Positions 10,981 to 20,590 of a stretch of DNA of 41,912 nucleotides are shown one piece after another; the first letter of the stretch is position 1; every line of letters starts with the position of its first letter. Below the pieces are notes generated by a model. That model did not search any database. It saw only the letters and a program-made list of their open reading frames with translations, and had not been told where the DNA came from. The DNA is from Pseudomonadota bacterium. GTDB taxonomy: Bacteria > Pseudomonadota > Gammaproteobacteria > Xanthomonadales > Rhodanobacteraceae. The DNA lies in NCBI GenBank assembly GCA_029561145.1, contig JAKQJM010000070.1:1-41912 (forward strand), given 5' to 3'. Made by a program: the position numbers and the translations under genes.

Positions 10981-12471
10981 ATGAATATCAAGCGATTGCT
11001 TTGCTGTATTGCCTTGTTGCTGTCGATGCCGCTCGCGCTGGCCGACAAGCCGGCGACCGAGGCGCCCGCCCGACGCGATGCCACGACGTTCACGGAAGCA
11101 GACGTCAATGCGATCACTTCGTCAGCCGTGCTGCAGCGCATGATTGTCGGCTACCAGCGGCTCGGTGACGATCAGCGACTGGGCTGGACCCTGGCGAGGC
11201 TCAGTCAGCTCAACCCTGATTCCGGTGATTTGCGCATGGCGCTGGCACTGAACTTTGCAAAGCAGGGCAACAAGAGCAAGACCTACGACCTGCTGCTCAA
11301 GATGAAGGAGCAGGGCTACGGTTTCGATCTCGCCAAGGATTCCCGTTTCGCCAAGGTCACCGGCACCGAGGCCTGGGATTACATCGTCGAGAACCTGCAA
11401 GCCAATCTCAAGCCGTTTGGCGAAGGCAAGGTTGCCTTCAGCCTGCCCAAGGGCGATACGCTGTTCGAATCGATCGCGTGGGATCCCAAACGCAACAAGT
11501 TCCTCGTCGGCAGTGTGCGCGACGGCAAGATCCAGCTCGCCGACAAGAACGGCAAGCTTGAGGAATTCATTGCGCCGGCTGATGGAAGCGGGCTGTGGAG
11601 CATCTATGCCCTGGCGACCGACCCGGAACGGGACCTGCTCTACGCAGCCTCGACTTCGGCCCTCTATTTCAAGGGTTTCCGCCAGGAGGATTTCAACAAG
11701 ACCGGCATCTTCAAGTTCAGCTTGTCCACCGGCAAGCTGCTCGACAAGTATCTGCTGCCGGTCGACCAGGGCACACGCGCGCTGTCGAGCATCACCGTGG
11801 GCAAGGGTGGACAGGTCTTTGCGGCGGATGGAATGCGCAACGAGATCTACACGGTTGAAGGCAAGTCGCTCAAGCTCGTCGTCGCCAATCCGAAGCTGAC
11901 CAGCATTCGCGGACTGGCCGTCAGTGACGACGGCAACACCTTGTACTTCGCCGATTATGCGCTTGGCGTGTTCGGTGCTGACCTGAATAGCGGAACCGGC
12001 TTTCCGCTGGCGCATGATCCGACCCATCTCGTGCTTGGCGGAATCGAAGGTCTCTACTGGTACCAGGGCTGCCTGGTCGCGATCGAGAACGGCATGTCGC
12101 CGAAACGCGTGGTTCGCCTGCACCTGTCGAAGGATGGCAAGAGCGTCGTGCGGATGATGCCGCTCGATGTCGCCAATCCGGCGTTCGGACTGCCGACCTA
12201 CGGAGCCGTTGTCGGCGACGATCTCTACTACATCGCCAACAGCCAGAAAGGCCTCTACGGCCAGTACGGCGACCTCAAGGACAAGGACAAGCTCCAGGCA
12301 GTGCGGATCTTCCGAAGCAACATGCACTTCGCCTGGGCCGAGGGCGGCATCCGCGCCGGCATGTCATTGCCCGTGCGCGAGGCTACGCCGCAAGAGGCGG
12401 CTGCCGCGCGCGCCAAACCTTCGACGCCGGAGCCGCCCAAACCGGCCCAGCCCGACAAGAAGGGCGATTGA
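10981..12471 (+). CDS. Secreted beta-propeller (SMP-30/NHL-like) protein with helical N-domain
   Basis: This 496-residue protein has a signal peptide (MNIKRLLCCIALLLSMPLALA). A helical region follows (about 30-120), TPR-like in feel (LARLSQLNPDSGDLRMALALNFAKQGNKSKTYDLLLKM). The remainder looks like a six-bladed propeller of the SMP-30/strictosidine-synthase type, with repeating 'SIAWDPKRNKFLVGS', 'YALATDPERDLLYAAS' and 'GLAVSDDGNTLYFADY' blades. The C-terminus is a low-complexity Pro/Lys tail. The frame is open 17 codons upstream, but the ATG at 10981 begins a proper signal peptide. Function is unknown; such propellers may be lactonases or ligand-binding proteins. It ends at a clear terminator. 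Confidence 0.75.
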   Translation: MNIKRLLCCIALLLSMPLALADKPATEAPARRDATTFTEADVNAITSSAVLQRMIVGYQRLGDDQRLGWTLARLSQLNPDSGDLRMALALNFAKQGNKSKTYDLLLKMKEQGYGFDLAKDSRFAKVTGTEAWDYIVENLQANLKPFGEGKVAFSLPKGDTLFESIAWDPKRNKFLVGSVRDGKIQLADKNGKLEEFIAPADGSGLWSIYALATDPERDLLYAASTSALYFKGFRQEDFNKTGIFKFSLSTGKLLDKYLLPVDQGTRALSSITVGKGGQVFAADGMRNEIYTVEGKSLKLVVANPKLTSIRGLAVSDDGNTLYFADYALGVFGADLNSGTGFPLAHDPTHLVLGGIEGLYWYQGCLVAIENGMSPKRVVRLHLSKDGKSVVRMMPLDVANPAFGLPTYGAVVGDDLYYIANSQKGLYGQYGDLKDKDKLQAVRIFRSNMHFAWAEGGIRAGMSLPVREATPQEAAAARAKPSTPEPPKPAQPDKKGD

Positions 12472-12480
12472 CCTTCGACA

Positions 12481-12511
12481 AAGAAACCCGGCTTGATGCC
12501 GGGTTTCTTTT
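12481..12511. terminator. Two-way rho-independent terminator
   Basis: AAGAAACCCGGC (12481-12492), a five-base loop and GCCGGGTTTCTTTT (12498-12511) form a strong stem with a T-rich end. The opposite strand also ends in a T-rich run, so it can stop both the propeller gene and the convergent DsbA-like gene. Confidence 0.9.
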
Positions 12512-12529
12512 TGGCTGGCGGCGCAGGGA

Positions 12530-13192
12530 TCAGGGCTGCGCGGCGATCTGGCGCAACGCATTCTCGAAGACCTCGGGTGGTTGCCCGCCGGAGATCAGGT
12601 GCCGGTTGTTGATGATCACGGCAGGGACCGAGTGGATGCCGCTGTCGATGTAGTGTTGTTCCTGTCGGCGAACCTCGTCGGCAAACTCTTCGCTGCCGAG
12701 GATGCCGGCGGCTCGATTCCGGTCGAGCCCGACCGAGCTTGCGATGTCCACCAGGCTGAGGTGATTGGAGACGTCGATGCCGTCCGTGAAATAGGCGAGC
12801 AGCAAGGCGTGCTTGAGCGCGCGTTCATGCTCGACACCCTCCAGCGCAGCCCAATGCAGCAGGCGATGCGCATCGAAGGTGTTGAAGATGCGGTTGCGCG
12901 GGTTGAAAGTGAAACCGAGCGCCGCGCCGCGGGCACGTATCGCTTCACGATTCGCCGCTAGTTGTTCCGGCGTGGACCCGTACTTGCGGGTCAGGTGTTC
13001 GGCGGCATCCTCGCCTTCGGCGGCCATTTGCGGGTTCAGCTCGAACGGCTGGAACTGCAGCTTGACGGCGATTTCGCCGTCCAGCCGTGCGATCGCCTGC
13101 TCAAGCGACTTCAGTCCGATTGCGCACCACGGACATGAGATATCGGAGACGAAATCGATTGTGATCGGCGTCGGCTGGGTCGGGGCGGTCAT
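12530..13192 (-). CDS. DsbA-family oxidoreductase (FrnE-like)
   Basis: This 220-residue thioredoxin-fold protein has the active site C20-P-W-C23 in FVSDISCPWCAIG. It also has the FrnE-type helical insertion (FELNPQMAAEGEDAAEHL, NTFDAHRLLHWA) and a cis-Pro loop in HSVPAVIINN. There is no signal peptide from this start, so it is probably cytoplasmic like FrnE/2-hydroxychromene isomerase-related members, acting in disulfide or thiol chemistry. The frame is open far upstream inside the neighbouring gene; ATG at 13192 is chosen, with an alternative five codons upstream. It lies 74 bases downstream of the Lnb-like gene on the same strand. Confidence 0.9.
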   Translation of the reverse strand: MTAPTQPTPITIDFVSDISCPWCAIGLKSLEQAIARLDGEIAVKLQFQPFELNPQMAAEGEDAAEHLTRKYGSTPEQLAANREAIRARGAALGFTFNPRNRIFNTFDAHRLLHWAALEGVEHERALKHALLLAYFTDGIDVSNHLSLVDIASSVGLDRNRAAGILGSEEFADEVRRQEQHYIDSGIHSVPAVIINNRHLISGGQPPEVFENALRQIAAQP

Positions 13193-13266
13193 GTGTCGAG
13201 ACTCCATCGCGTCGGCTGCGTTCGGCTCAGCCGGGAAGACACGATGTGCGGACCTTCGACCGGCAA

Positions 13267-14598
13267 TCAAGCCGTCGCGCGAAGCGGGCGCAGCCTTGAG
13301 CCTTGATCCAGCGCGAGCAGGCCATGGGCAAGGGCCAGATGTGCGGGCAGCATCAGCAGGATCCACGCCACATTCGCCTGCACGAAGGTCGAGAAGACCT
13401 TGCTGAACAGGGCGACGACGGCGAGCCCGGCAATACCCGTCGCGATACCGCGTGCGAAGCGCGTTGTCGCGGCATTCGCAAACGCGGAGCGCCACCAGGT
13501 CGGCAACAGGACCAGGCAGAGCGGGCTGAACACCAGCAGGTTCTCGTTGCGCCAGGCGGACTGGTGGTCGGTGAAAGCCCATAGGCCGAGCATGACGACG
13601 CCAGTCAGGCCGGCGATCACGGAAAACAGCGTGGTCAGCATGGCCAGGCTGACACGAGCCATGCGGTTGTGCCGTTTCGTCGAGAGGATCAGCAACACGG
13701 CCGCGAACGCTGTGCCGATGCCGAGAAATGGCCAGCGCAGGTCGGCAGGCAGGACAGGTGGTTCAATCAGCCGCGAGTTCGCGAGCACGCGCTGGTTGCT
13801 GACCAGCGGCAACCCGGTTCCGGCGGCATCGGTCACCTGGACGTCGGCCAGATGCGCCATCAGCTGCATCGGCACGAAACTGTCCTTCCAGAACGACAGG
13901 CGCTGATCTGCATACGGACCGAGGCCGACGTCGATGACGGCCATCAGCAACGGGTCTGGTGTTGTCAGCGCATCGGCAAGCAGCCGGTAAGTGAATCCTC
14001 GCGAAGGCGAGACCAGCTGCCGGTGGAGGGCTCCGTCGAGCGCGTTGTCGAGCGCATCGCGCAGGCGTGTCGAGCAGTTCGACGTGAAATAGTCGTAGCG
14101 ATAGTGGCGATTCTCGGGCCGCAGGTTGGTATCGAGATAGGTCTGCAGCGACCGGGCCTGGGCCGGCGTGAGGCGCAACTCCTGCTCGACCACCGAGCGG
14201 CCTTGCGAAATGTAGTAGGCGATCTCCTCGTCCGGATCGTCGGTCGCGATCTGGTAGCTCATGCGGCCGCGCAGGAAATTGACGAAGAAATCCTCGTCAT
14301 CGAAATCGAACATGCCGTAGTTGTAGCTGACCGCGTTGCCGCTGGCGGCATCGCGGATCACGATCGCGTTGTGGCCGAAGCGCTCCCAATAGACTTCGCC
14401 AGGTCCGAACGTGAGCACGCTGACTTTCAGCGTTTCGCCGGGGACGGTCTGCGCGGACGCGGCGCAGCACAGCAGCAGGCCCAGCGACACGATGACGGCT
14501 GCGAGCCAACGGCCTGCGATGCCACCTGTTGCGTTCGTGCCCAAGGGTCTTTCCGGAATTGCGTGCGCGACGGCAGTCGCCCGGTCGAGGTGGATCAT
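13267..14598 (-). CDS. Lnb-type (DUF4105) membrane protein, possible lipoprotein N-acyltransferase
   Basis: This 443-residue protein has an N-terminal membrane or signal helix (31-50) and a periplasmic DUF4105/Lnb N-terminal domain (about 55-270). About five membrane helices follow (roughly 290-306, 316-342, 353-368, 382-402, 408-430). Likely catalytic residues are His76 in ERFGHNAIVIRD and Cys175 in FTSNCSTRLRD. The Bacteroides protein Lnb of this family N-acylates lipoproteins by a thiol mechanism; many other family members are untested. The start overlaps the corC stop by 4 nt (ATGA), which fixes the start and implies coupled translation. In E. coli the neighbour of corC is lnt, the classical lipoprotein N-acyltransferase. 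The acyltransferase role here is inference from domain and position. Confidence 0.75.
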   Translation of the reverse strand: MIHLDRATAVAHAIPERPLGTNATGGIAGRWLAAVIVSLGLLLCCAASAQTVPGETLKVSVLTFGPGEVYWERFGHNAIVIRDAASGNAVSYNYGMFDFDDEDFFVNFLRGRMSYQIATDDPDEEIAYYISQGRSVVEQELRLTPAQARSLQTYLDTNLRPENRHYRYDYFTSNCSTRLRDALDNALDGALHRQLVSPSRGFTYRLLADALTTPDPLLMAVIDVGLGPYADQRLSFWKDSFVPMQLMAHLADVQVTDAAGTGLPLVSNQRVLANSRLIEPPVLPADLRWPFLGIGTAFAAVLLILSTKRHNRMARVSLAMLTTLFSVIAGLTGVVMLGLWAFTDHQSAWRNENLLVFSPLCLVLLPTWWRSAFANAATTRFARGIATGIAGLAVVALFSKVFSTFVQANVAWILLMLPAHLALAHGLLALDQGSRLRPLRATA

Positions 14599-15434
14599 GC
14601 TTCCTGGATCCGCACGGCGAACTGCTGCACGCGGCGGCTGTCGCCCTTGCTGACCCGGAACAGGAATCCGCCGAGCTTGATCTCCTCGCCTGGCTGCGGG
14701 ATGTGGCCGAATTCGGCGGTCAGCATCGCCCCGATCGTGTCGTAGTCCTCGACCGGGAAGCGCGATTCGAAGCGGTCGTTGAAATTCTCGACCGACGCCA
14801 TCGCGTTGACCAGGAAGCGACCGTCGGTCTGCGGCTGGATCAGGTTGGGTGTTTCTTCCTCGTCATGCTCGTCGTCGATGTCGCCGACGATCTGCTCAAG
14901 CACGTCCTCGATCGTGACGAGTCCGCCGACGCCGCCATACTCATCGACGACGATCGCCATGTGGTGATGCGAGAGGCGGAACTCCTTGAGCAGGATATTC
15001 AGGCGCTTGGCTTCGGGGATCAGCGCGACCGGACGAAGCAGGCGGCGGATGTCGTCGCTGCCCTTCTCGGCGAAACAGCGCAGCAGGTCCTTTGCCAGCA
15101 GGATGCCGACGATCTCGTCACGGTCCGCGCCGTGCACGGGAAAGCGGGAATGGCCGGATTCGATGACAATCTCGAGGACGCTGCCGAGGGACGAGTCGGC
15201 GGCAATCGATACCATTTCGGAGCGCGGCACCATGATGTCGCCGACGGTCAGATCGGTAACCTTGATCGCACCCTCGATCATCGACAGGGTGTCGTTCGAG
15301 AGCAGGCCATTGGCCTGGGCGAGGCGCAACTCCTCGATCAGCTCCTCGCGGCTGCTGACTTCGCCGGAGAGCGCATGGGTAAGGCGTCCAAACCACGAAC
15401 GCGGGGCAGGGCTACTGGGAGGGTCCTCGCTCAT
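14595..15434 (-). CDS. corC: CorC/YbeX-type CBS-domain protein
   Basis: This 279-residue protein has no membrane helices (short CorC form). A short N-terminus ends in SREELIEELRLAQANGLL. A CBS pair follows (about 60-185: TVGDIMVPRSEMVSI, HSRFPVHGADRDEIVGIL, HHHMAIVVDEYGGVGGLVTIEDVLEQIVGDI), then the CorC_HlyC C-terminal domain (about 200-275). The family is linked to magnesium/cobalt efflux and, for YbeX, to ribosome metabolism. The ATG at 15434 is chosen over a longer open frame because it gives the normal MSEDPPSSPAPRSWFGRL start. The stop is embedded in the next gene's ATGA overlap. ybeY is not next to it; rplU lies divergent upstream. Confidence 0.92.
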   Translation of the reverse strand: MSEDPPSSPAPRSWFGRLTHALSGEVSSREELIEELRLAQANGLLSNDTLSMIEGAIKVTDLTVGDIMVPRSEMVSIAADSSLGSVLEIVIESGHSRFPVHGADRDEIVGILLAKDLLRCFAEKGSDDIRRLLRPVALIPEAKRLNILLKEFRLSHHHMAIVVDEYGGVGGLVTIEDVLEQIVGDIDDEHDEEETPNLIQPQTDGRFLVNAMASVENFNDRFESRFPVEDYDTIGAMLTAEFGHIPQPGEEIKLGGFLFRVSKGDSRRVQQFAVRIQEA

Positions 15435-15534
15435 TTTCCGCAAACAGGTGCCCGATGGGGCGGAACCCCGGAGTGTAGCAAATGCGCTTCGCAGTTCAGG
15501 TTCAGGGCGGGCGTGGTGCGTGGACCGGCCCGGA

Positions 15535-15563
15535 TTGACCCGCACGTGGCAAGCCGCTAATAT
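15535..15563 (+). promoter_or_regulatory. Sigma-70 promoter of the rplU-rpmA operon
   Basis: TTGACC (15535-15540), a 17-base spacer and TAATAT (15558-15563) match the consensus at 5 and 4 of 6 positions, with the GC-rich discriminator expected of a ribosomal protein promoter. Transcription would begin near 15570, giving a leader of about 74 nt before rplU. Confidence 0.8.
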
Positions 15564-15577
15564 CGCGCGCCCCGTTT

Positions 15578-15600
15578 CCGGCCTTGGCTTTCCAAGCCGG
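15578..15600 (+). promoter_or_regulatory. 5'-proximal leader hairpin of rplU mRNA
   Basis: CCGG-C-CTTGG (15578-15587) pairs with CCAAG-CCGG (15592-15600) around a four-base loop with one bulged C. It would begin only some eight bases after the predicted transcription start. It may stabilise the mRNA or take part in autogenous control by L21 or L27. No T-run follows, so it is not an intrinsic terminator. Function is inference. Confidence 0.45.
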
Positions 15601-15643
15601 CTCCGAGGGTCGTTCCCAGAATAACTACATAGGCAAATCAACA

Positions 15644-15985
15644 ATGTACGCAGTCGTACTCATCTCCGGTAAACAATACCGGGTCGTTCAGGGCGAGACC
15701 CTGCGCGTCGAAAAGCTCGTCGGCGACGTCGACAGCACGGTCGATTTCGACCAGGTGCTGATGGTCGGTTCCGGCGAAGGCGTCAGCATCGGCGCTCCGC
15801 TCGTCGCCGGCGCTATGGTTGGCGCGAAGATCAAGTCGCATGGTCGCGCCGACAAGGTGCGCATCATCAAGTTCCGTCGCCGCAAGCACCACATGAAGCA
15901 GCAGGGGCATCGGCAGCATTACACCGAGATCGAAATCACCGGCATCACGGGTGCTTCGAGCAAGAAGAAGGCGACCCAGGAGTAA
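15644..15985 (+). CDS. rplU: 50S ribosomal protein L21
   Basis: L21 binds 23S rRNA in the large subunit. The 113-residue protein starts [25 protein letters not shown], the family signature. It contains [17 protein letters not shown] and the RNA-binding end [15 protein letters not shown] segment ([25 protein letters not shown]). A Lys-rich extension of about ten residues follows the usual C-terminus. No strong Shine-Dalgarno is visible before the ATG, so initiation may rely on the AT-rich leader (AGGCAAATCAACA). It is first in the rplU-rpmA operon, three bases before rpmA. Confidence 0.97.
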   Translation: MYAVVLISGKQYRVVQGETLRVEKLVGDVDSTVDFDQVLMVGSGEGVSIGAPLVAGAMVGAKIKSHGRADKVRIIKFRRRKHHMKQQGHRQHYTEIEITGITGASSKKKATQE

Positions 15986-15988
15986 GTC

Positions 15989-16255
15989 ATGGCACACAAG
16001 AAAGCAGGCGGTTCAACCCGCAACGGTCGCGACTCCAATCCGAAGTACCTCGGTGTGAAGTTGTACGGCGGCCAGGCATGCAATGCCGGCAACATCATCA
16101 TTCGCCAGCGCGGCACCCGGTTCCTCCCGGGCAGCGGCGTGGGCCTTGGCCGTGACCACACGATCTTCGCGATCGTCGATGGCGTGGTCGAGTTCAAGAC
16201 CAAGGGCGCCGAAAAGCGCAAGACCGTCAGCGTGGTTCCGACCCCGGTCAACTGA
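15989..16255 (+). CDS. rpmA: 50S ribosomal protein L27
   Basis: L27 reaches the peptidyl-transferase centre with its N-terminal tail and helps position tRNA. The 88-residue protein begins [24 protein letters not shown], the exact family pattern with no cleavable N-terminal extension. It continues with [27 protein letters not shown]. The gene starts three bases after the rplU stop, with GGAG just upstream of ATG within the rplU end. A terminator follows within 30 bases, so the operon is the usual rplU-rpmA pair, with obgE read separately. Confidence 0.98.
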   Translation: MAHKKAGGSTRNGRDSNPKYLGVKLYGGQACNAGNIIIRQRGTRFLPGSGVGLGRDHTIFAIVDGVVEFKTKGAEKRKTVSVVPTPVN

Positions 16256-16280
16256 CATCATCTTGCCCGCAACGTGACAG

Positions 16281-16304
16281 AGCCCCGCCCTGCGCGGGGC
16301 TTTT
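16281..16304 (+). terminator. Rho-independent terminator after rpmA
   Basis: AGCCCCGC (16281-16288), loop CCTGC and GCGGGGCT (16294-16301) followed by TTT form a compact terminator hairpin right after the rplU-rpmA operon. Confidence 0.88.
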
Positions 16305-16380
16305 CATTTGCCCATCGTAGTTCCCGCATGAGCGGCTGGAGGTGCTCCTGCGGAAGCCTGCGGTTGCTGTACGCTCTTGA

Positions 16381-17472
<1,092 letters not shown>

Positions 17473-17524
17473 ACCGTGCCAGTCGGTGCGTGGGCACGAG
17501 GCCAGGCCGCACCCCGGAAAACAG

Positions 17525-17548
17525 AAAAGCCGGCTCGCGCCGGCTTTT
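17525..17548. terminator. Two-way terminator between obgE and rpsT
   Basis: AAAAGCCGGC (17525-17534), loop TCGC and GCCGGCTTTT (17539-17548) are perfectly symmetrical, so T-runs close the stem on both strands. It serves both convergent genes. Confidence 0.92.
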
Positions 17549-17571
17549 CACATCGGGCAATCGCGACCGGC

Positions 17572-17835
17572 TCAGGCCAGCGCGCGGATGCTCGCGTTGA
17601 GGCGGCTCTTGTGACGAGCGGCCTTGTTCTTGTGGATCAGGCCACGTGCGGCGTAGCGATCGACGATCGGCGTGGCGCTCTTGAAGGCAGCTTCGGCACC
17701 CGCCTTGTCCTTCGCGTCAATTGCCTTGATCACTTTCTTGATCGCCGTGCGGACCATGGAACGGGCGCTGACGTTGCGCTGACGAGCCTTTTCAGACTGG
17801 CGCGCACGCTTCTTCGCGGACTTGATGTTTGCCAA
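17572..17835 (-). CDS. rpsT: 30S ribosomal protein S20 (TTG start)
   Basis: S20 is a primary 16S rRNA-binding protein. From the TTG at 17833-17835 the product is 87 residues, exactly the usual length, and reads (M)[20 protein letters not shown]. It has the basic helices and the end [19 protein letters not shown] expected. GGAG lies at a good distance before the TTG. An ATG at 17889 is in frame but would add 18 residues foreign to the family. E. coli rpsT also starts with UUG, and that weak start is part of S20 autogenous control, so the same mechanism is plausible here. A strong promoter lies 40 bases upstream. Confidence 0.96.
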   Translation of the reverse strand: MANIKSAKKRARQSEKARQRNVSARSMVRTAIKKVIKAIDAKDKAGAEAAFKSATPIVDRYAARGLIHKNKAARHKSRLNASIRALA

Positions 17836-17874
17836 GGTAAAACTCCAAAAGCGGGGGGCGGAAAAAGGGGCGGA

Positions 17875-17903
17875 ATTATGCCGACGCAAGCGCCCCGAGT
17901 CAA
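17875..17903 (-). promoter_or_regulatory. Sigma-70 promoter of rpsT
   Basis: On the minus strand TTGACT (17898-17903), a 17-base spacer and CATAAT (17875-17880) match 5 of 6 positions each. The start of transcription is predicted near 17868, leaving a pyrimidine-rich leader of about 33 nt. The promoter lies between the divergent rpsT and murJ starts. Confidence 0.8.
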
Positions 17904-17915
17904 ACGGAGTATCGC

Positions 17916-19523
17916 ATGAAGGCGCCCAGCCTGCTCCGTTCCATGCTGACCTTCAGCGGCGGAACCTTCGCCTCGCGCATTCTGGGCCTGGTCCGCGAGA
18001 TGGCGATTGCCTGGGTATTCGGCGCCAACGCAACCACCGATGCGTTCTGGGTGGCGTTCCGCATTCCCAACTTCATGCGCCGCCTGTTCGCCGAGGGTTC
18101 GTTCTCGGTGGCCTTCGTGCCGGTACTGACCGAGGTCAAGGAAACCCGCTCGCACGCCGAATTGAAGGACCTGGTCGCACGCACGGCCGGCACGCTTGGC
18201 ACGATCCTGCTGGTCGTCACCGCGATTGGCGTGCTCGGGGCAGCCTGGGTCACGCGGGGTTTCGCGCCGGGTTCGGTGGACGAGCCCGTCAAGTTCGCCC
18301 TGACCACGGATCTGCTGCGGCTGACCTTCCCTTTCCTCCTGTTTGTCTCGCTGACCGCGCTGGCCGGCGGAATCCTCAACAGCTACAACAAGTTCGCCCT
18401 GCCGGCGCTGACTCCGATCATCCTCAATGTCTGCATGATCGCCGGCGCGCTGTGGCTTTCACCCCACCTCGATGTGCCGATCATGGCGATGGGCTGGGCG
18501 ATCCTGGCAGCCGGCATCCTGCAGTTGCTCGTGCAGTTTCCGGCCCTGCGCAGGCTCGATCTGTTGACCCTGCCACGCTGGGGCTGGCGTCATGCCGGCG
18601 TGCAGAAGATCCTGCGCCTGATGGTGCCGACCCTGTTTGGTTCCTCGGTCGCCCAGATCAATCTGCTGCTCGACACCCTGATTGCGTCTTTCCTGATCAC
18701 CGGTTCCCAGACCTGGCTCGCGCAAAGCGATCGACTGCTCGAGTTCCCGCTCGGGATCTTCGGCGTCGCGCTCGGCACCGTGATCCTGCCGACGTTGTCG
18801 CGCCATCATGTGTCGACCGATCGCGAGGGATTCTCCAGAGCACTGGACTGGGGACTGCGCACGACCCTGCTGATCGCGCTTCCGGCCATGCTTGCGCTCG
18901 TCTTGCTGGCCAAGCCGATCCTGTTCACCTTGTTCCAGCACGGCGCATTCACGCCTCGCGATGTCGAGATGGCCGCGCTTTCGCTGTCGGCACTCGCCCT
19001 CGGCCTGCCTGCATTTGCCCTGGTAAAAGTGCTGGCACCCGCGTTCTATGCGCGTCAGAACACCCGGACACCGGTGCGCGCCGGCATCATCGCGATGATC
19101 GCGAGCATGTTGCTCAACGTCATTTTCATCGCTGCGCTGCTGGTGATCTGGCAGGATCCCGAAGGTTCGGACACCGGTTGGTGGACCAGGCTTTCCACGG
19201 TGCCGGGTTTGCACATGGGCCTTGCCCTTGCCAGCGCGTGCGCGAGCTATCTCAACCTCGCCCTGCTGTGGCGAGCTCTGAGGCGCGACAGCATCTACCA
19301 GGCCCAGGCCGGCTGGATGCGACATCTCGCGCGTCTCTTTGCGGCTTGTGCCGTCATGTCGCTGGTCCTCTGGCTCGGCCTTGGCTACTGGTCCGATTGG
19401 AGCGGTGTCGCAGCCGCCTCGCGGGTGCTGCGGCTCACGGTCCTCGTGGTGGCTGGCGCGGGCAGTTTCGTGGCGATCCTTTTCGCCTCCGGGTTTCGCC
19501 TGCGCGACCTGCGCGGCCGCTGA
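17916..19523 (+). CDS. murJ: Lipid II flippase MurJ
   Basis: MurJ moves the peptidoglycan precursor lipid II across the inner membrane. The 535-residue protein is almost entirely membrane helices (about 14). It opens [69 protein letters not shown] sequence, which contains the conserved Arg residues of the first helices and loops. Later signatures include [16 protein letters not shown] and the '[23 protein letters not shown]' segment. GGAG precedes the ATG. It is divergent from rpsT and upstream of ribF-ileS-lspA-ispH, the same order as in Pseudomonas. Confidence 0.96.
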   Translation: MKAPSLLRSMLTFSGGTFASRILGLVREMAIAWVFGANATTDAFWVAFRIPNFMRRLFAEGSFSVAFVPVLTEVKETRSHAELKDLVARTAGTLGTILLVVTAIGVLGAAWVTRGFAPGSVDEPVKFALTTDLLRLTFPFLLFVSLTALAGGILNSYNKFALPALTPIILNVCMIAGALWLSPHLDVPIMAMGWAILAAGILQLLVQFPALRRLDLLTLPRWGWRHAGVQKILRLMVPTLFGSSVAQINLLLDTLIASFLITGSQTWLAQSDRLLEFPLGIFGVALGTVILPTLSRHHVSTDREGFSRALDWGLRTTLLIALPAMLALVLLAKPILFTLFQHGAFTPRDVEMAALSLSALALGLPAFALVKVLAPAFYARQNTRTPVRAGIIAMIASMLLNVIFIAALLVIWQDPEGSDTGWWTRLSTVPGLHMGLALASACASYLNLALLWRALRRDSIYQAQAGWMRHLARLFAACAVMSLVLWLGLGYWSDWSGVAAASRVLRLTVLVVAGAGSFVAILFASGFRLRDLRGR

Positions 19524-19591
19524 GGCGACGCCGGGCAGGTGGCATGCCCTTGTTGGCGTTCAGAGGGTTCGCCAGCCGTTATACTTGAGCG

Positions 19592-20590
19592 ATGTTCCGG
19601 CTCGTTCGCGATAGCCTGGGTGCCTGTCTGGCGCCGCAAGGCAGTGTTGTCTGTATCGGTGCTTTCGATGGCGTCCATTGCGGCCATCGCGCGCTGCTCG
19701 GTCGCGTGCGCGAGCGTGCCACGGCGCTCGGCGTGATCGCGGCGGCGGTGAGCTTCGAGCCGATCCCGCGCGAATTCTTCGCCCGATCGACGCCGATGCC
19801 GCGCCTCGACAATGCGCGCGGCAAGATCCGCCAGGTGCGCGACTGCGGAATCGATCTGCTCCTGATGCTGCGCTTCAAGGCCGCGCTCGCGTCGATGGAG
19901 GCGGAAGATTTCGTCGAGCAGATTCTCGTGCATCGACTAGCGATGCGGGAAATCTGGGTGGGCACGGATTTCCGTTTCGGCCGCGCGCGCCGCGGTGATA
20001 TCGGACTCCTGAAGGAAATGGGTTCGCGTCTTGGATTCCGCGCCGAAGGTTTCGCGGAATTCACGCTCGGCGACGAACGCGTGCGCAGCAGCGCAATCCG
20101 CGAACTGCTACGCAACGGCGAGTTCGCATCGGCCGCGCATCTGCTCGGACGGCCTTTCAAGATCGGCGGCCATGTCGTGTACGGGCAGCAACTCGGCCGA
20201 AAGCTTGGTTATCCGACAGCGAACATCCGCCTTGGCCGGCGCACATCGCCGATCAGCGGGATTTTCGCGGTGCGAGTCCATGGCGTGGCGGAGTATTCGT
20301 TGCCCGCAGTCGCCAGTCTCGGCGTGCGGCCGACCGTCGACGGCGTAGAGCCCTTGCTCGAAGCGCATCTGTTTGACTTCGACGGCGATCTGTACGGGCG
20401 CCGGATCGATGTCGAATTCGTCGCCAAATTGCGCGACGAGGAAAAATTCAGCACGCTCGAAGCGATGGTCGCGCAGATCGATCTTGACGCGGCGCAGGCA
20501 CGCAGGTTGCTCGCCGCACACCACCCCGATTCCCCACCCGATGCCTCTGTCGAATACAGCCGCATCCGTTCCAGCGGAGTTCTCGCGTGA
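19592..20590 (+). CDS. ribF: Bifunctional riboflavin kinase/FAD synthetase RibF
   Basis: RibF phosphorylates riboflavin to FMN and adenylates FMN to FAD. The 332-residue protein has an N-terminal nucleotidyltransferase domain (about 1-185: [15 protein letters not shown] with the GxFDGVHxGH motif, [11 protein letters not shown], and the R-S-S-x-I-R element in [12 protein letters not shown]). The C-terminal flavokinase domain has [13 protein letters not shown] near 200-213, with PTAN at about 207-210, and the catalytic Glu segment [12 protein letters not shown]. Its TGA overlaps the GTG start of ileS, indicating coupled translation. A TATACT element lies just before the ATG but has no good -35 partner. 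Confidence 0.96.
   Translation: MFRLVRDSLGACLAPQGSVVCIGAFDGVHCGHRALLGRVRERATALGVIAAAVSFEPIPREFFARSTPMPRLDNARGKIRQVRDCGIDLLLMLRFKAALASMEAEDFVEQILVHRLAMREIWVGTDFRFGRARRGDIGLLKEMGSRLGFRAEGFAEFTLGDERVRSSAIRELLRNGEFASAAHLLGRPFKIGGHVVYGQQLGRKLGYPTANIRLGRRTSPISGIFAVRVHGVAEYSLPAVASLGVRPTVDGVEPLLEAHLFDFDGDLYGRRIDVEFVAKLRDEEKFSTLEAMVAQIDLDAAQARRLLAAHHPDSPPDASVEYSRIRSSGVLA

Noticed and set aside
11122..12327. Minus-strand open frame of 401 codons opposite the propeller gene
   Set aside because: It is a shadow of a signal-peptide-bearing gene; its composition mirrors the sense codons.
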